Assembly: GCF_009914335.1 (NCBI RefSeq)
Contig: NZ_CP043925.1
Location: 3,162,001 to 3,226,000 of the forward strand
Length of the DNA: 64,000 nucleotides
Direction: 5' to 3'
From: Proteus columbae
GTDB taxonomy: Bacteria; Pseudomonadota; Gammaproteobacteria; Enterobacterales; Enterobacteriaceae
Shown here one piece after another: positions 49,627 to 59,786 of this stretch. The position numbers and the translations under genes are program-made. The notes under the pieces were generated by a model. That model saw nothing but the letters and a program-made list of their open reading frames with translations. It had not been told where the DNA came from and ran no database searches. Position 1 is the first letter of the stretch, and each line of letters opens with the position of its first letter.

Positions 49627-50056
49627 AGACTCCTCAAATCTTCAATGCTCTGACTGCAATTTTGCATTATCATACTATTCATTTGCTTGCACACCTAACA
49701 CCAAGCAACCTCTAAATAGACTTTTTCTTAAAATGAAGAGATTTACTGTTTCTCTTTGGACTGAGGTAATGCTGTTTTCGTTTAAATTGTGTTAAAGTAA
49801 AATGAGTGACCAAACGAATAACTTTAGCGTTGTTATACAGCACGAAATACCGCATCAGCGCGGTGTTTTTTTGTTTCTAATAAGGCTATAACCCTATTTC
49901 AACACAGAAACATCGAAAAAATGAGGCATACGCCTATTTTTCGGTTACCGTTAGAACAATGTTCAGAACGTTGGGCTGGTGCCGCATAACTCCCTGCGTT
50001 AGTTTCTCGCTGTTTATCAGCACGAAGCCACTGATGACGGAAGCACATAAATACTT
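49627..50056 (+). other. djlA-lptD intergenic region with structured leader
   Basis: No ORF of substance in 430 bases. Three hairpins stand on the plus strand. ACCGC/GCGGT at 49849-49853 and 49860-49864, with a T7 run at 49866-49872, looks like an intrinsic terminator 185 bases before lptD. A second stem runs from CGAAAAA at 49914-49920 to TTTTTCG near 49936-49942. A small ATCAG/CTGAT stem lies close to the lptD start. The segment CAGCACGAA occurs twice (49838-49846 and 50018-50026). Could hold an attenuator or a short RNA gene. Confidence 0.45.
49848..49872 (+). terminator. Terminator-like hairpin in the lptD leader
   Basis: A five-base-pair G/C-rich stem (ACCGC with GCGGT) followed at once by G and seven T residues on the plus strand. 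No annotated plus-strand gene precedes it, so it would end either a small RNA or the lptD leader transcript. Confidence 0.5.
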
Positions 50057-52429
50057 ATGAAAAAAAGTTATCCCACACTGCTGGCCACCCTAGTTTGGGC
50101 CACAATATACGGTCAGCCTGCTTATGCTGATCTTGCCTCCCAATGTTTACTGGGAGTTCCTGTTTATAACAAACCATTAGTACAAGGCGATCCTAACAGC
50201 TTGCCCGTCACCATCACTGCAAATGATATGCAAGGTGAATATCCTCGCATGGTCAAATATAAAGGTGATGTTGATATTAAACAGGGAAACCAAACCTTAA
50301 GTGCCGACAGTGTTGAACTGACACAGACTGAGGGAGAAACACCATTAAGAATGGTCACAGCAACAGGAAATGTGTCTTATGATGATCCTCAAATCATCTT
50401 AAAAGGCCCGCGAGCTTGGTCTAATCTTAATAATAAAGATACGGATATTGAGCAAGGTGATTACCAAATGGTTGGTCGTCAAGGCCGTGGTTACGCAGAC
50501 AAAATGCAAATGCGTGGCGAAAACCGCTATACCATTATGGATAAAGGCATGTTCACCTCTTGTTTACCAGGAGATGATAGCTGGAGCGTTGTTGGCTCAG
50601 AGGTTATTTTAGACCGTGAAGAGCAAGTCGCTGAAATTTGGAATGCGCGTTTTCGTGTAGCCAATGTGCCTATCTTTTATAGCCCTTATCTTCAATTACC
50701 AATTGGTGATAAACGCCGTTCTGGTTTCTTAATTCCTAACGGAAGCTATTCCAGTAGCTCTGGATTTGATTTCCAACTTCCTTACTATTGGAATATAGCT
50801 CCTAATTATGATGCGACCATTACGACTAACTATATCAGCCGTCGTGGTTTAAAATTAGATAATGAATTCCGTTATTTAACGACTCCAGGTCGCGGTACGA
50901 TTGCCGTTGATTGGATTAATCACGATAGCCAATACAATAAAGACAAAGAAGAAAATAAAGCTGGCTATCTTCCTCGTGATTCTGCAACACGCTGGTTATT
51001 CTACTGGGGACATAGTGGCGTCATGAACAATGTGTGGCGATTTAATATCGATTACACAAAAGTAAGTGATAACAAGTACTTCACTGATTTCACCTCTCAA
51101 TATGGTAACACCACAGATGGTTATGCAACTCAGAAATTTAGTACGGGTTATGCGCAACAGAACTGGAATGCCACATTAACAACCAAACAGTTCCAAGTCT
51201 TCTCTGATAATAAAGATGCAAGGGCTTATCGTGCAGAGCCACAACTTGATCTCAATTATTATAAGAATGATATCGGGCCGTTTGATTTCCGTACTTACGC
51301 TCAATTTGTTCGCTTTACCAGTGTGGGAGATAACACCCCTGAAGCAAATCGTTTCCATATTGAGCCAACGATCTCACTGCCTGCATCAACAGGTTGGGCA
51401 AGCTTTAATAATGAACTGAAAGTGATGGCAACTCATTACGATCAGGACATTCCTGAGGCTTATAAGAAAAGATATCCTAACCAATTAGATGACAGTGTTA
51501 ATCGTGTATTGCCACAGTTTAAATCTGATATGAAAGTGGTTTTCGAGCGCCAATATCAAACCAATGATATTACCCAAACCCTCGAACCTCGTGTGCAATA
51601 TCTTTATGTTCCTTATAAAGATCAGTCTAATATCAATAACTTTGACTCCGCATTATTACAATCAAACTATGGCGGACTTTTCCGCGATAGAATGTATGGT
51701 GGTTTAGACCGCATTGCTTCTGCAAACCAATTAACCACGGGTGTAACTTCGCGTTTTTATGATAGCGAATTAGTTGAACGTTTTAACGTTTCTGTAGGTC
51801 AAATCTACTTCTTTGAGCGTCCAAGAACAGGTCCTTCTTCTATTGGTAATGAGATTATTAATAGCAAAGATGAAACAGGTTCAATGGTATGGGCGGGTGA
51901 TGCCTACTGGCGGATCACAGATACTGTAGGTATGCGTGGTGGTTTACAATATGACCGTCGCTTAGGTAGCGTCTCAATGGGCGATGCGATTATGGAATAT
52001 CGCGCAGATAGCGATCATCTTCTACAGTTAAGCTATCGTTATGTTGATCGTGACTATATCCAAGCAACGCGTGTTCGCCCTTATGATGGTGGTATTAATA
52101 AACTTCCTGAATACCAAAAAGGTATTTCACAAATCGGTGTCGTAGGAAGTTGGCCATTAGCAGAGCGTTGGGGACTTGTGGGTGCTTATTACTTTGATAC
52201 CAAAGAATCAGAGCCTGTTAGCCAAATGGTTGGTCTACAATACAACACCTGTTGCTGGGCTGTGAATGTGGGTTATGAACGGAAAATTGTTGGCTGGAAA
52301 GTTGACCACAGCGATATTGATAATAAATGGTCTGTCAATGTGGAACTCAGAGGCCTAAGTAACAATCATAGTTTGGGTAGCCAGAAAATGCTTGAACGCG
52401 GTATCTTACCTTATCAAAGAGCATTCTGA
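50057..52429 (+). CDS. lptD: LPS assembly outer-membrane protein LptD
   Basis: Essential beta-barrel that, with LptE, inserts lipopolysaccharide in the outer leaflet of the outer membrane. It has 790 residues. A Sec signal peptide ends after PAYA at about residue 24. A periplasmic OstA/jellyroll domain (about 40-190) comes next, then the C-terminal 26-strand barrel. All four cysteines that form the two interdomain disulfides are present: C30, C169, C732 and C733. The GGAAG upstream of ATG is about 13 bases away, rather distant. surA, needed for LptD folding, follows 77 bases later. Confidence 0.97.
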   Translation: MKKSYPTLLATLVWATIYGQPAYADLASQCLLGVPVYNKPLVQGDPNSLPVTITANDMQGEYPRMVKYKGDVDIKQGNQTLSADSVELTQTEGETPLRMVTATGNVSYDDPQIILKGPRAWSNLNNKDTDIEQGDYQMVGRQGRGYADKMQMRGENRYTIMDKGMFTSCLPGDDSWSVVGSEVILDREEQVAEIWNARFRVANVPIFYSPYLQLPIGDKRRSGFLIPNGSYSSSSGFDFQLPYYWNIAPNYDATITTNYISRRGLKLDNEFRYLTTPGRGTIAVDWINHDSQYNKDKEENKAGYLPRDSATRWLFYWGHSGVMNNVWRFNIDYTKVSDNKYFTDFTSQYGNTTDGYATQKFSTGYAQQNWNATLTTKQFQVFSDNKDARAYRAEPQLDLNYYKNDIGPFDFRTYAQFVRFTSVGDNTPEANRFHIEPTISLPASTGWASFNNELKVMATHYDQDIPEAYKKRYPNQLDDSVNRVLPQFKSDMKVVFERQYQTNDITQTLEPRVQYLYVPYKDQSNINNFDSALLQSNYGGLFRDRMYGGLDRIASANQLTTGVTSRFYDSELVERFNVSVGQIYFFERPRTGPSSIGNEIINSKDETGSMVWAGDAYWRITDTVGMRGGLQYDRRLGSVSMGDAIMEYRADSDHLLQLSYRYVDRDYIQATRVRPYDGGINKLPEYQKGISQIGVVGSWPLAERWGLVGAYYFDTKESEPVSQMVGLQYNTCCWAVNVGYERKIVGWKVDHSDIDNKWSVNVELRGLSNNHSLGSQKMLERGILPYQRAF

Positions 52430-52506
52430 TTTAATCAGACTACGGAATTGGCTGAATAAATATGTCACCCCGCAATAAGATGCGGAAAATACATAATGGG
52501 AAACTT

Positions 52507-53817
52507 ATGAAAAATTGGAAAACGCTGTTTATCGGCTTAATGATCACGGTCGGTGCAGCCACCAGCTCAACAACATTTGCTGCTCAAGAATTAAACCGTG
52601 TATCGGCGATTGTCAATAACGGTGTCGTTCTAGAAAGTGACGTCAATAGAATGCTACAGACAGTCAAAATGAACGCAAAAAATGCGGGACAAGAGATGCC
52701 TGATGAGCAAGTTCTTCGCCAACAAATTCTAGAGCGTTTGGTGATGGATAACATCATTTTGCAAATGGCACAGCAAATGCAAATTGATATTCCTGATGCC
52801 GCAGTAGAATCTACAATTCAGGGTATTGCTGCTGAAAATAAACTCTCTCTTGAGCAACTGAAAAAGCGTCTTGCTGCCGATGGGATTTCTTATAACGAAT
52901 ATCGACAAGATATCCGTAAAGAGATGATGCTAGCTGAAGTTCGCAATAATGAAGTGCGTCGCCGTATTACTATTTTGCCTCAAGAAGTTGATTCTCTTGC
53001 TAAGCAAATTGAAGGTCAAGCAAGCCAAAGTATTGATCTAAACCTGAGCCATATCTTAATTCCATTATCAGAAAATCCTGCGCCGGCAGAAATGGAAAAA
53101 GCAAAGCAAGTCATTACTCGCATTATGAATCAGCTTAAAAATGGTGCAGATTTCGGCAAATTGGCTGCAACTTATTCTGCTGATCCACAAGCTTTAAATG
53201 GCGGTAATATGGGTTGGGCATCTATTGATGAATTACCAACCCTATTTGCAAAAGAATTAGCAAATGCACAAAAAGGCCAAATCGTAGGGCCTCTTCACTC
53301 TGGTGTTGGCTTACACATTATCAAAGTAAACGATATTCGTGGTGGTTCTAATACCCTTTCTGTTACGGAAGTGAAAAGCCGCCATATTCTGCTAAAAAGC
53401 TCGCCAATCATGAATGATGAGCAAGCCTATGCCAAGTTACAGCAGATCTCTGCCGATATTCGCAGTGGTAAAATAACCTTTGCCGATGCAGCAAAAGAAT
53501 ACTCTGAAGATCCAGGTTCAGCATTACGCGGCGGTGAGTTAGGATGGTCAATGCCTGATGTTTACGATCCGGCATTCCGTGATGCGTTAATGCGCTTAAA
53601 TAAAAACGAATTAAGCCAACCTGTTCGCTCAAACTTTGGCTGGCATTTAATTGAATTAGAAGACACACGTAGTGTTGATAAAACAGATGCCGCGAATAAA
53701 GAACAAGCATACCGTTTACTCTTCAACCGTAAATTTAATGAAGAAGTACAAAACTGGATGCAAGAGCTACGAGTAGGGGCTTATGTGAAAATAATGAACG
53801 AGAATAATGCAAACTAA
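52507..53817 (+). CDS. surA: Periplasmic chaperone/peptidyl-prolyl isomerase SurA
   Basis: Main periplasmic chaperone for outer-membrane proteins, including LptD. Start ATG 52507 gives MKNWKTLF and a normal signal peptide ending at STTFA; an in-frame start at 52462 adds a basic extension unlike the family. The 436 residues have an N-terminal chaperone domain (about 30-175), two parvulin domains (about 180-280 and 290-390), each with an SHILI or RHILL motif, and a C-terminal helix. The end overlaps pdxA by 11 bases. Confidence 0.96.
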   Translation: MKNWKTLFIGLMITVGAATSSTTFAAQELNRVSAIVNNGVVLESDVNRMLQTVKMNAKNAGQEMPDEQVLRQQILERLVMDNIILQMAQQMQIDIPDAAVESTIQGIAAENKLSLEQLKKRLAADGISYNEYRQDIRKEMMLAEVRNNEVRRRITILPQEVDSLAKQIEGQASQSIDLNLSHILIPLSENPAPAEMEKAKQVITRIMNQLKNGADFGKLAATYSADPQALNGGNMGWASIDELPTLFAKELANAQKGQIVGPLHSGVGLHIIKVNDIRGGSNTLSVTEVKSRHILLKSSPIMNDEQAYAKLQQISADIRSGKITFADAAKEYSEDPGSALRGGELGWSMPDVYDPAFRDALMRLNKNELSQPVRSNFGWHLIELEDTRSVDKTDAANKEQAYRLLFNRKFNEEVQNWMQELRVGAYVKIMNENNAN

Positions 53818-54805
53818 GCAAATAAAACCACTTGTTATCACCCCCGGCGAACCAGCCGGGGTTGGTCCTGACCTTATTATCTCATTAGCACAAATGAGTT
53901 GGGATTTACCTTGGGTTGTTTGTGCTGATCCTCAGTTACTTAAAACAAGAGCAGAATTGTTAAACCTGCCTCTTTCATTAGTTGAATACGATCCTGCTAC
54001 GCCACCTCAAATACACACACCAAGCCAAATTTGTGTACTCCCAATTGCACTTCACACTAATGTCATTCCGAGTACATTAGATGCACGCAATGGTTTATAC
54101 GTTGTAGAAACATTAGCTCGTGCTTGTGATGGTTGCCTAAATGGTGAATTTTCGGCACTCGTGACTGGACCAGTTCATAAAGGCATTATCAATGATGCAG
54201 GTGTGCATTTTACAGGACACACCGAATTTTTTGCTGATCGTAGCCACTGTGAACGTGTCGTTATGATGCTGGCGACAGATACATTAAGAGTCGCATTAGC
54301 AACCACACATTTACCATTACGAGATGTGGCGGATGCAATTACAGGTGAGCTTCTGCATGAAATTATCACTATTTTAAACCACGATTTAAAAACCAAATTT
54401 GGTATAGCAGAACCTCAAATTTATGTTTGTGGCCTTAATCCTCATGCAGGAGAAAGCGGTCATATGGGGCGTGAAGAAATTGATATTATTGAGCCTGCAT
54501 TAACACAATTACGTCAGCAAGGCATTCATCTTCATGGTCCTTATCCTGCTGATACCTTATTCCAACCTAAATATTTAACACATGCTGATGCGGTACTTGC
54601 GATGTATCACGATCAGGGATTACCTGTGCTAAAATACGAAGGTTTCGGTCGTGCCGTGAATATAACTCTCGGCCTTCCTTTTATCCGTACTTCTGTTGAT
54701 CATGGCACCGCCCTTGAGCTTGCAGGTACGAAAAGCGCAGATGCTGGCAGTTTTTGCACCGCATTAAATTTAGCCATTAATATGATACAAAATTGTAATG
54801 AATAA
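53807..54805 (+). CDS. pdxA: 4-hydroxythreonine-4-phosphate dehydrogenase PdxA
   Basis: NAD-dependent enzyme of pyridoxal 5'-phosphate synthesis that oxidizes 4-phosphohydroxy-threonine before condensation by PdxJ. It has 332 residues. N-terminal [12 protein letters not shown], substrate motif [28 protein letters not shown] and [15 protein letters not shown] contain the metal-binding histidines. It overlaps surA by 11 bases and rsmA by 8 bases, which indicates coupled translation in the lptD-surA-pdxA-rsmA-apaGH operon. Confidence 0.97.
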   Translation: MQTKQIKPLVITPGEPAGVGPDLIISLAQMSWDLPWVVCADPQLLKTRAELLNLPLSLVEYDPATPPQIHTPSQICVLPIALHTNVIPSTLDARNGLYVVETLARACDGCLNGEFSALVTGPVHKGIINDAGVHFTGHTEFFADRSHCERVVMMLATDTLRVALATTHLPLRDVADAITGELLHEIITILNHDLKTKFGIAEPQIYVCGLNPHAGESGHMGREEIDIIEPALTQLRQQGIHLHGPYPADTLFQPKYLTHADAVLAMYHDQGLPVLKYEGFGRAVNITLGLPFIRTSVDHGTALELAGTKSADAGSFCTALNLAINMIQNCNE

Positions 54806-55616
54806 TAGAGTCCATCAGGGGCACTTTGCCCGCAAACGCTTCGGGCAGAACTTTTTAACAGACAGCTATATTATTGAAAGTATTGTTGAATCCATTTATC
54901 CTCAACCTGGTGAAGCCATTGTTGAAATTGGTCCTGGTTTAGGTGCAATTACAGAGCCAGTAGGCGCAAGAATGGATAAAATGACGGTCGTAGAAATTGA
55001 CCGTGATTTAGCCGCTCGTTTAGAAGTTCATCCTACATTAAAAGACAAGCTGACCATTATTCAGCAAGATGCTATGACGATTGATTTTGCGCAATTAGCA
55101 AAAGAGCGTCAGCAGCCTCTGCGTGTTTTCGGTAACTTGCCTTATAACATTTCTACACCACTCATGTTCCACTTATTCAGTTTTGCTGACGCAATTTCTG
55201 ATATGACATTTATGTTGCAAAAAGAAGTGGTCAATCGCCTTGTTGCTGGTCACGGCAGCAAAACTTATGGTCGCCTAAGTGTGATGGCGCAATATTATTG
55301 CCAAATCATCCCTGTACTTGAAGTTCCACCAACTTCATTTAAACCGGCACCTAAAGTTGATTCAGCAGTTGTTCGCTTGATCCCTTACAAAGAAAAGCCA
55401 TACCCAGTAACGGATATTACAATGCTTAGCCGTATTACCGCTCAAGCATTCAATCAACGCCGTAAAACACTACGTAATAGCTTAGGTGGATTACTCACAG
55501 CAGAAGATATGATAGCTCTTGATATCGATCCAACTGCAAGAGCAGAAAATATTTCTGTTGAGCAATACTGCAAAGTGGCAAACTGGTTATCGCAAAAGCA
55601 AGACTCACAAGCATAA
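54798..55616 (+). CDS. rsmA: 16S rRNA dimethyladenosine methyltransferase RsmA (KsgA)
   Basis: Dimethylates A1518 and A1519 near the 3' end of 16S rRNA during 30S maturation; its loss confers kasugamycin resistance. The 272 residues begin [20 protein letters not shown], with the SAM motif [14 protein letters not shown] and the adenine-binding NLPYNIS motif. The C-terminal [12 protein letters not shown] helical domain is present. Overlaps pdxA by 8 bases; apaG starts 25 bases after its stop. Confidence 0.97.
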   Translation: MNNRVHQGHFARKRFGQNFLTDSYIIESIVESIYPQPGEAIVEIGPGLGAITEPVGARMDKMTVVEIDRDLAARLEVHPTLKDKLTIIQQDAMTIDFAQLAKERQQPLRVFGNLPYNISTPLMFHLFSFADAISDMTFMLQKEVVNRLVAGHGSKTYGRLSVMAQYYCQIIPVLEVPPTSFKPAPKVDSAVVRLIPYKEKPYPVTDITMLSRITAQAFNQRRKTLRNSLGGLLTAEDMIALDIDPTARAENISVEQYCKVANWLSQKQDSQA

Positions 55617-55641
55617 GATAAAGCCAGAGACAGGAGGCACT

Positions 55642-56019
55642 ATGTTTACCTCATCAAAAGTGGCGATACAGGTACAAAGCGTTTACATTGAAAGCCAATC
55701 TTCCCCTGAAGATGAGCGATATGTTTTTGCTTATACCATATCAATTCATAATTTGAATAAATGTGCAATTCGCCTCCTGCGCCGCTATTGGTTGATCACC
55801 AATGCACAAGGTAATACCACTGAAGTTCGAGGTGAAGGTGTTGTTGGCGAACAGCCGCTTATTGAACCTGGCACACAATATCGCTATACCAGTGGTGCCG
55901 TTCTTGAAACACCAATGGGAACAATGGAAGGTCATTATGAAATGATTGACACTGATGGTCGATTATTTCAAATAGAGATCCCTGTTTTCCGCCTTGCACT
56001 TCCAACATTGATAAACTAA
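55642..56019 (+). CDS. apaG: ApaG protein
   Basis: Small fibronectin-III-like fold protein, 125 residues, of unresolved function although always linked to apaH. Start ATG 55642 ([13 protein letters not shown]) has a perfect AGGAGG 7 bases upstream; a longer frame from 55519 overlaps rsmA and is not needed. Conserved blocks [14 protein letters not shown] and [20 protein letters not shown] are visible. It is followed by apaH after 2 bases. Confidence 0.96.
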   Translation: MFTSSKVAIQVQSVYIESQSSPEDERYVFAYTISIHNLNKCAIRLLRRYWLITNAQGNTTEVRGEGVVGEQPLIEPGTQYRYTSGAVLETPMGTMEGHYEMIDTDGRLFQIEIPVFRLALPTLIN

Positions 56020-56021
56020 CT

Positions 56022-56843
56022 ATGGCAACTTATTTAATTGGTGATATTCATGGCTGTTACCATGAACTGCGCCACCTTCTTGATAAAGTCAGTTTCAATC
56101 CAGCACAAGACACATTGTGGTTAACGGGTGATCTTGTTGCACGAGGCCCTGATTCTCTTGAAGTACTGCGCTTTGTAAAAAGCTTAGGGACTTCACTTAA
56201 ACTCGTCTTGGGCAATCATGATCTTCATCTTTTAGGTGTATTTGCAAAAATTAGCCGCAACAAACCAAGAGATAAGTTGAATGATTTACTTAATGCGCCA
56301 GATGCAGACGAATTAATTAATTGGTTAAGACGCCAACCTGTATTGCAAGTTGATGAAGACAAAAAAATCATCATGGCTCACGCAGGGATCACGCCACAAT
56401 GGGATTTAGAAACAGCCAAAATGTGCGCTCGTGAAGTCGAAGCTATTTTAAGTAGTGATAGCTACCCTTTATTTATTAACTCAATGTATGGTGATTTACC
56501 AAACAACTGGTCACCAGAACTTTCGGGTCTAGCGCGATTACGCTTTAGTACTAATGCACTCACTCGTATGCGTTACTGCTTTCCTAATGGTCAGCTTGAT
56601 ATGATTTGCAAAGATAAACCACAAGACGCGCCTGCACCATTAAAGCCTTGGTTCGATTTGCCAAGCCAATTACCTGAAGGTTATAGCATTATATTTGGGC
56701 ATTGGGCCTCTCTTGAAGGGAAAGGCACTCCTGATAATATTTATGCGTTAGATACGGGATGTTGCTGGGGTGGGGATCTCACTTGTTTACGTTGGGAAGA
56801 CAAACAATATTTCACTCAATCTAGCCTATCTGCACCCAAATAA
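56022..56843 (+). CDS. apaH: Diadenosine tetraphosphatase ApaH
   Basis: Symmetrically hydrolyses Ap4A to two ADP and in enterobacteria also removes Np4N caps from RNA. It is a PPP-family metallophosphatase of 273 residues. Metal-binding motifs are GDIHGCYHE at about 7-15, [11 protein letters not shown] at about 35-45 and [11 protein letters not shown] at about 63-73, plus [12 protein letters not shown]. It is the last gene of the lptD operon. A strong hairpin without a T run stands at 56871-56902. Confidence 0.97.
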   Translation: MATYLIGDIHGCYHELRHLLDKVSFNPAQDTLWLTGDLVARGPDSLEVLRFVKSLGTSLKLVLGNHDLHLLGVFAKISRNKPRDKLNDLLNAPDADELINWLRRQPVLQVDEDKKIIMAHAGITPQWDLETAKMCAREVEAILSSDSYPLFINSMYGDLPNNWSPELSGLARLRFSTNALTRMRYCFPNGQLDMICKDKPQDAPAPLKPWFDLPSQLPEGYSIIFGHWASLEGKGTPDNIYALDTGCCWGGDLTCLRWEDKQYFTQSSLSAPK

Positions 56844-57277
56844 ATCACTTATTATCCCCTTCCTTCTTGAAGCGCAAAAATGGCTACATTGCCTTTTGCG
56901 CTATGCGGGCTTTATCCTCACATATTACCTAAATTACTCTTTTTTATTCTAAAGAGAACATTTTACATACAAAAACGAACACTTTAAAATCCCCCTAAAT
57001 TTAACTGTTAATAATCAAGATGTTATTTTTTTTCATAGCAAAATAAGTATAGAAAAACACGATATTAAGAATAAAAAATCTCTATATTGATTAATATCTC
57101 ATATATTATTCTTATAAAATGAGTTTATTAAAATATAAATAATGATTACATTTAATAAATCTTTATAAATAAAAATTTTAGTTAGAATAATAAATCTTAT
57201 TTTTTATTATTCTTATATTAATAAAATAGGAATAATAAAAAGGGAGATATTTAATCTCCCTTTTTATTTAATTCTTG
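56844..57277. other. AT-rich gap between apaH and folA
   Basis: No credible gene in 434 bases. A 9-bp perfect stem AGCGCAAAA (56871-56879) with TTTTGCGCT (56894-56902), extended by inner GGC/GCC, lies 28 bases after apaH. It lacks a T run, so it may stabilise the mRNA end or bound a repeat. The rest is very AT-rich up to the folA terminator at 57237-57265. Confidence 0.5.
57237..57265. terminator. Bidirectional terminator between apaH and folA
   Basis: Perfect 12-bp inverted repeat AAAAAGGGAGAT (57237-57248) with ATCTCCCTTTTT (57254-57265) and a 5-base loop. It ends folA on the minus strand and could serve the converging apaH operon. Confidence 0.9.
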
Positions 57278-57763
57278 TTATTTTCTTCTTTTTAATATTT
57301 CGAAGCAGTAGTTATGTGAGTTATTTTCATCTGCTTCATGGTATTCCATAAAGGTAGAATCCCACTCATCAGGCTCATAATCTGGGAATGTTGTATCACC
57401 GATGACTTCAGCATCGATATGAGTTAGATAGAGTGTATTTGCCATAGGCAGAAATTGCTCATACACTTTTCCACCACCGATAACCATAATTTCTTCATGA
57501 TTTTCAGCAGCTTGCAAAGCTTCTTCTACGGATTTAACCCAAACAACATCGCTATCTGTTCCTGGCTGGCTACTTAAAACAATATTAAGACGATTCGGTA
57601 AAGGACGTCCAATAGACTCATAAGTCACCCGACCCATAATAACGGGTTTATTTAGCGTATTCTTTTTAAACCATGCTAGGTCGCCCGGTAATGTCCAAGG
57701 CATTGCCTTTTCCATACCAATAATGCGATCCATCGCTAATGCTGCGATTAAACTAATATTCAT
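57278..57763 (-). CDS. folA: Dihydrofolate reductase FolA
   Basis: NADPH-dependent reductase giving tetrahydrofolate, the cofactor recycled after thymidylate synthase; it is the trimethoprim target. It has 161 residues. The substrate site [14 protein letters not shown] includes the acidic residue D28 (D27 in E. coli). [19 protein letters not shown] and [13 protein letters not shown] bind the cofactor. It converges with apaH as in E. coli. The product is a normal chromosomal FolA, with no sign of a plasmid-type dfr enzyme. Confidence 0.97.
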   Translation of the reverse strand: MNISLIAALAMDRIIGMEKAMPWTLPGDLAWFKKNTLNKPVIMGRVTYESIGRPLPNRLNIVLSSQPGTDSDVVWVKSVEEALQAAENHEEIMVIGGGKVYEQFLPMANTLYLTHIDAEVIGDTTFPDYEPDEWDSTFMEYHEADENNSHNYCFEILKRRK

Positions 57764-57938
57764 TTACACACCTACGGGTAAAGATGGGAAAAAAACTGTT
57801 CACACTATACGTAAAGCTAAAACCTGAGTCGATACAAATTATGCTTCCTTGATAATAAATAATTGCTTTATACTCGAAATGTTAACTTAATCATATAAGA
57901 TTCAATCATTATAATATTGTTATATACAAGGCGCTATT

Positions 57939-58553
57939 ATGCTTGAAACTTCTTTAGTTGTTTTTACAATTGCTTTACTTGGTATGATCTCACCAGGTCC
58001 TGACTTTTTTCTCGTTGTAAAAAATGCTGCACGTTATCAACGATCTGCGGCAATGATGACCGCAATGGGTATTGTAGCTGCATTGCTTGTGCATATGTCA
58101 TATTGTGTTGCAGGTATTGCTGTGCTTATCACCACAACACCTTGGCTTTTTTCCATCTTAAAATATGCTGGAGCCGCATATTTACTGTGGATTGGTTTTC
58201 AGAGCTTACTCTCAAAATCTAATCATTCGATTGATGAAAAAGCAGCACAACATTCACAAATCAGCTTTAAAAAAGCCTTTATGCAAGGTTTTCTCTGTAA
58301 TTTACTTAACCCTAAAGCCACCTTGTTCTTCCTTGCCGTTTTCACTCAAGTATTAAGTGTTGATTCCAGCATCGGTGAAAAATTATGGTATGCCTTTATT
58401 ATTTGGGGTTTAGCTTTAGTCTATTGGCCTTTATTGGTTCTATTAATCCAAAGTGCGCCAGTCAGAAAAATGCTCAATAAAATCCAAAAAAGCATTGATA
58501 AAGTGCTGGGTGTAGTACTGATTGGTTTGGGGATTAAAGTAGCATTAAGTTAA
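57939..58553 (+). CDS. LysE/RhtC family amino acid exporter
   Basis: Inner-membrane efflux protein of the LysE/RhtB family, 204 residues with about six hydrophobic helices. The family signature near the N terminus is clear: GMISPGPDFFLVVKNA at about 15-30, followed by LLWIGFQSLL and NLLNPKATLFFLAVF. The sequence is nearest to threonine or homoserine exporters of the RhtC type, but substrate cannot be read from sequence. It stands alone, divergent from folA, and ends in a shared terminator with the AT-rich gene to its right. Confidence 0.88.
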   Translation: MLETSLVVFTIALLGMISPGPDFFLVVKNAARYQRSAAMMTAMGIVAALLVHMSYCVAGIAVLITTTPWLFSILKYAGAAYLLWIGFQSLLSKSNHSIDEKAAQHSQISFKKAFMQGFLCNLLNPKATLFFLAVFTQVLSVDSSIGEKLWYAFIIWGLALVYWPLLVLLIQSAPVRKMLNKIQKSIDKVLGVVLIGLGIKVALS

Positions 58554-58567
58554 CCTTATCTTCTGAG

Positions 58568-58591
58568 AAAAGCACCTTTATAGGTGCTTTT
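58568..58591. terminator. Bidirectional terminator after the LysE-family gene
   Basis: Perfect 9-bp inverted repeat AAAAGCACC (58568-58576) with GGTGCTTTT (58583-58591) and a 6-base loop. It separates the exporter from the converging AT-rich orphan gene. Confidence 0.88.
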
Positions 58592-58599
58592 CTTTTCAC

Positions 58600-59676
58600 T
58601 TAGCACTCTAGCCGTTTAAACACATCTAAAATTTGATCCACTCTAATAAGATATTGTTCTTTATCTATTCCTATATATGAATCATCATTAATTTTATTTA
58701 AATGTTGGAAAATATAGCTATTAATATCTTTAATAATATTATTTGTATTTTTCATAATTTTATTAAATTGTTCATGATTTATACAATCTAATTTATATTT
58801 ATTTATCACATCATTCAAAACTTTTAAATAATATTCTGCCGCACAATAACGATTAAAATATTCTTGTAATTTTTTTACTTCTTTCGTTTCTTCAACGCCT
58901 TCAATCTCTTCAACTACAATACCAATAAGATCTTTTATAAATTCATTAAAATCAATATTTTTATTAATCATATTTTTCATGATATTCTTAAACGCTTGCT
59001 TTAATTCATCAGAACGTTCAATGACATAACTATTTTCTAAAAATAAATCTAGTTTTTTTACTTTCAGGCTAGATTCAAAATCACTTTTATTCTTATCAAA
59101 GTAGTCTTCAATAATATCGAAGAAAATTTTCTTTTTTATTTCATTATTTACTTCTGTAATTAGAGAGTTGAATAGAAATAAATAATTTGATATACATTTT
59201 GATTCAATGATTAATTTAAATGGATTAAATTTACGCTTATTATCTTCTAAGAAATATGCTATTTTTGTTACTAATAATAAATCACCTTTTGTTTTAACAT
59301 ACTGACCAACAAACCAATTAAATGAGTTTAATTTATTATTATCATTATAATCAATAATAAAATCATGCAATTCTTTTTTGCTAATAGTTATTTTATCAAG
59401 ATCCTTTACCTTCTTTTTGCGTATATCATCAGTTAAAAATTTTGATAAATTAAACATCCATTTTGTTTTAATAAATTCTATTTTTTTCTCTACATTAAAA
59501 ATAGACTTTATTTTCTCTACTATTTTATAGATAAAAGATTTTTTTTCGACTGATAAAAAGAGAGAAAGATTGATATTTTCTATCTTATTAATTCTATTTC
59601 TAGCTTTATTTAAATCAACAGAAAATTCATTACATGAATAATTAAAAGAAGTATCATTACTTATTGATTTAACCAT
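58600..59676 (-). CDS. AT-rich orphan protein, 358 residues
   Basis: I do not recognise this gene. The product is Lys-, Asn- and Ile-rich, with many predicted helices and no signal peptide or transmembrane helix. Near residues 40-70 a basic, aromatic amphipathic segment (KKSFIYKIVEKIKSIFNVEKK region) resembles in pattern the GFFSKVYKFFF segment of the orphan at 697-1194. I prefer ATG 59676 over an in-frame GTG at 59685. It lies 110 bases downstream of the autotransporter gene on the same strand, beyond a terminator. Composition differs sharply from housekeeping neighbours and suggests transfer. Link to the autotransporter is only positional. Confidence 0.6.
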   Translation of the reverse strand: MVKSISNDTSFNYSCNEFSVDLNKARNRINKIENINLSLFLSVEKKSFIYKIVEKIKSIFNVEKKIEFIKTKWMFNLSKFLTDDIRKKKVKDLDKITISKKELHDFIIDYNDNNKLNSFNWFVGQYVKTKGDLLLVTKIAYFLEDNKRKFNPFKLIIESKCISNYLFLFNSLITEVNNEIKKKIFFDIIEDYFDKNKSDFESSLKVKKLDLFLENSYVIERSDELKQAFKNIMKNMINKNIDFNEFIKDLIGIVVEEIEGVEETKEVKKLQEYFNRYCAAEYYLKVLNDVINKYKLDCINHEQFNKIMKNTNNIIKDINSYIFQHLNKINDDSYIGIDKEQYLIRVDQILDVFKRLEC

Positions 59677-59733
59677 AATTGTCACACTCTATTAAATAAT
59701 AATACTTATACTTAAATTAATAATTTTAAATAT

Positions 59734-59762
59734 AAAAAAAAGCCCTTATTACTAAGGGCTTT
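59734..59762 (-). terminator. Terminator of the Pta-like autotransporter gene
   Basis: Perfect 10-bp inverted repeat AAAGCCCTTA (59739-59748) with its complement at 59753-59762 and a TTAC loop, followed on the minus strand by a T tract. Confidence 0.88.
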
Positions 59763-59786
59763 AATATTTAAATTAATTAATACAAT

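Noticed and set aside
52462..52506. Upstream start for surA adding 15 residues
   Set aside because: The extension is basic and would spoil the signal peptide; ATG 52507 matches the family start and has a ribosome binding site.
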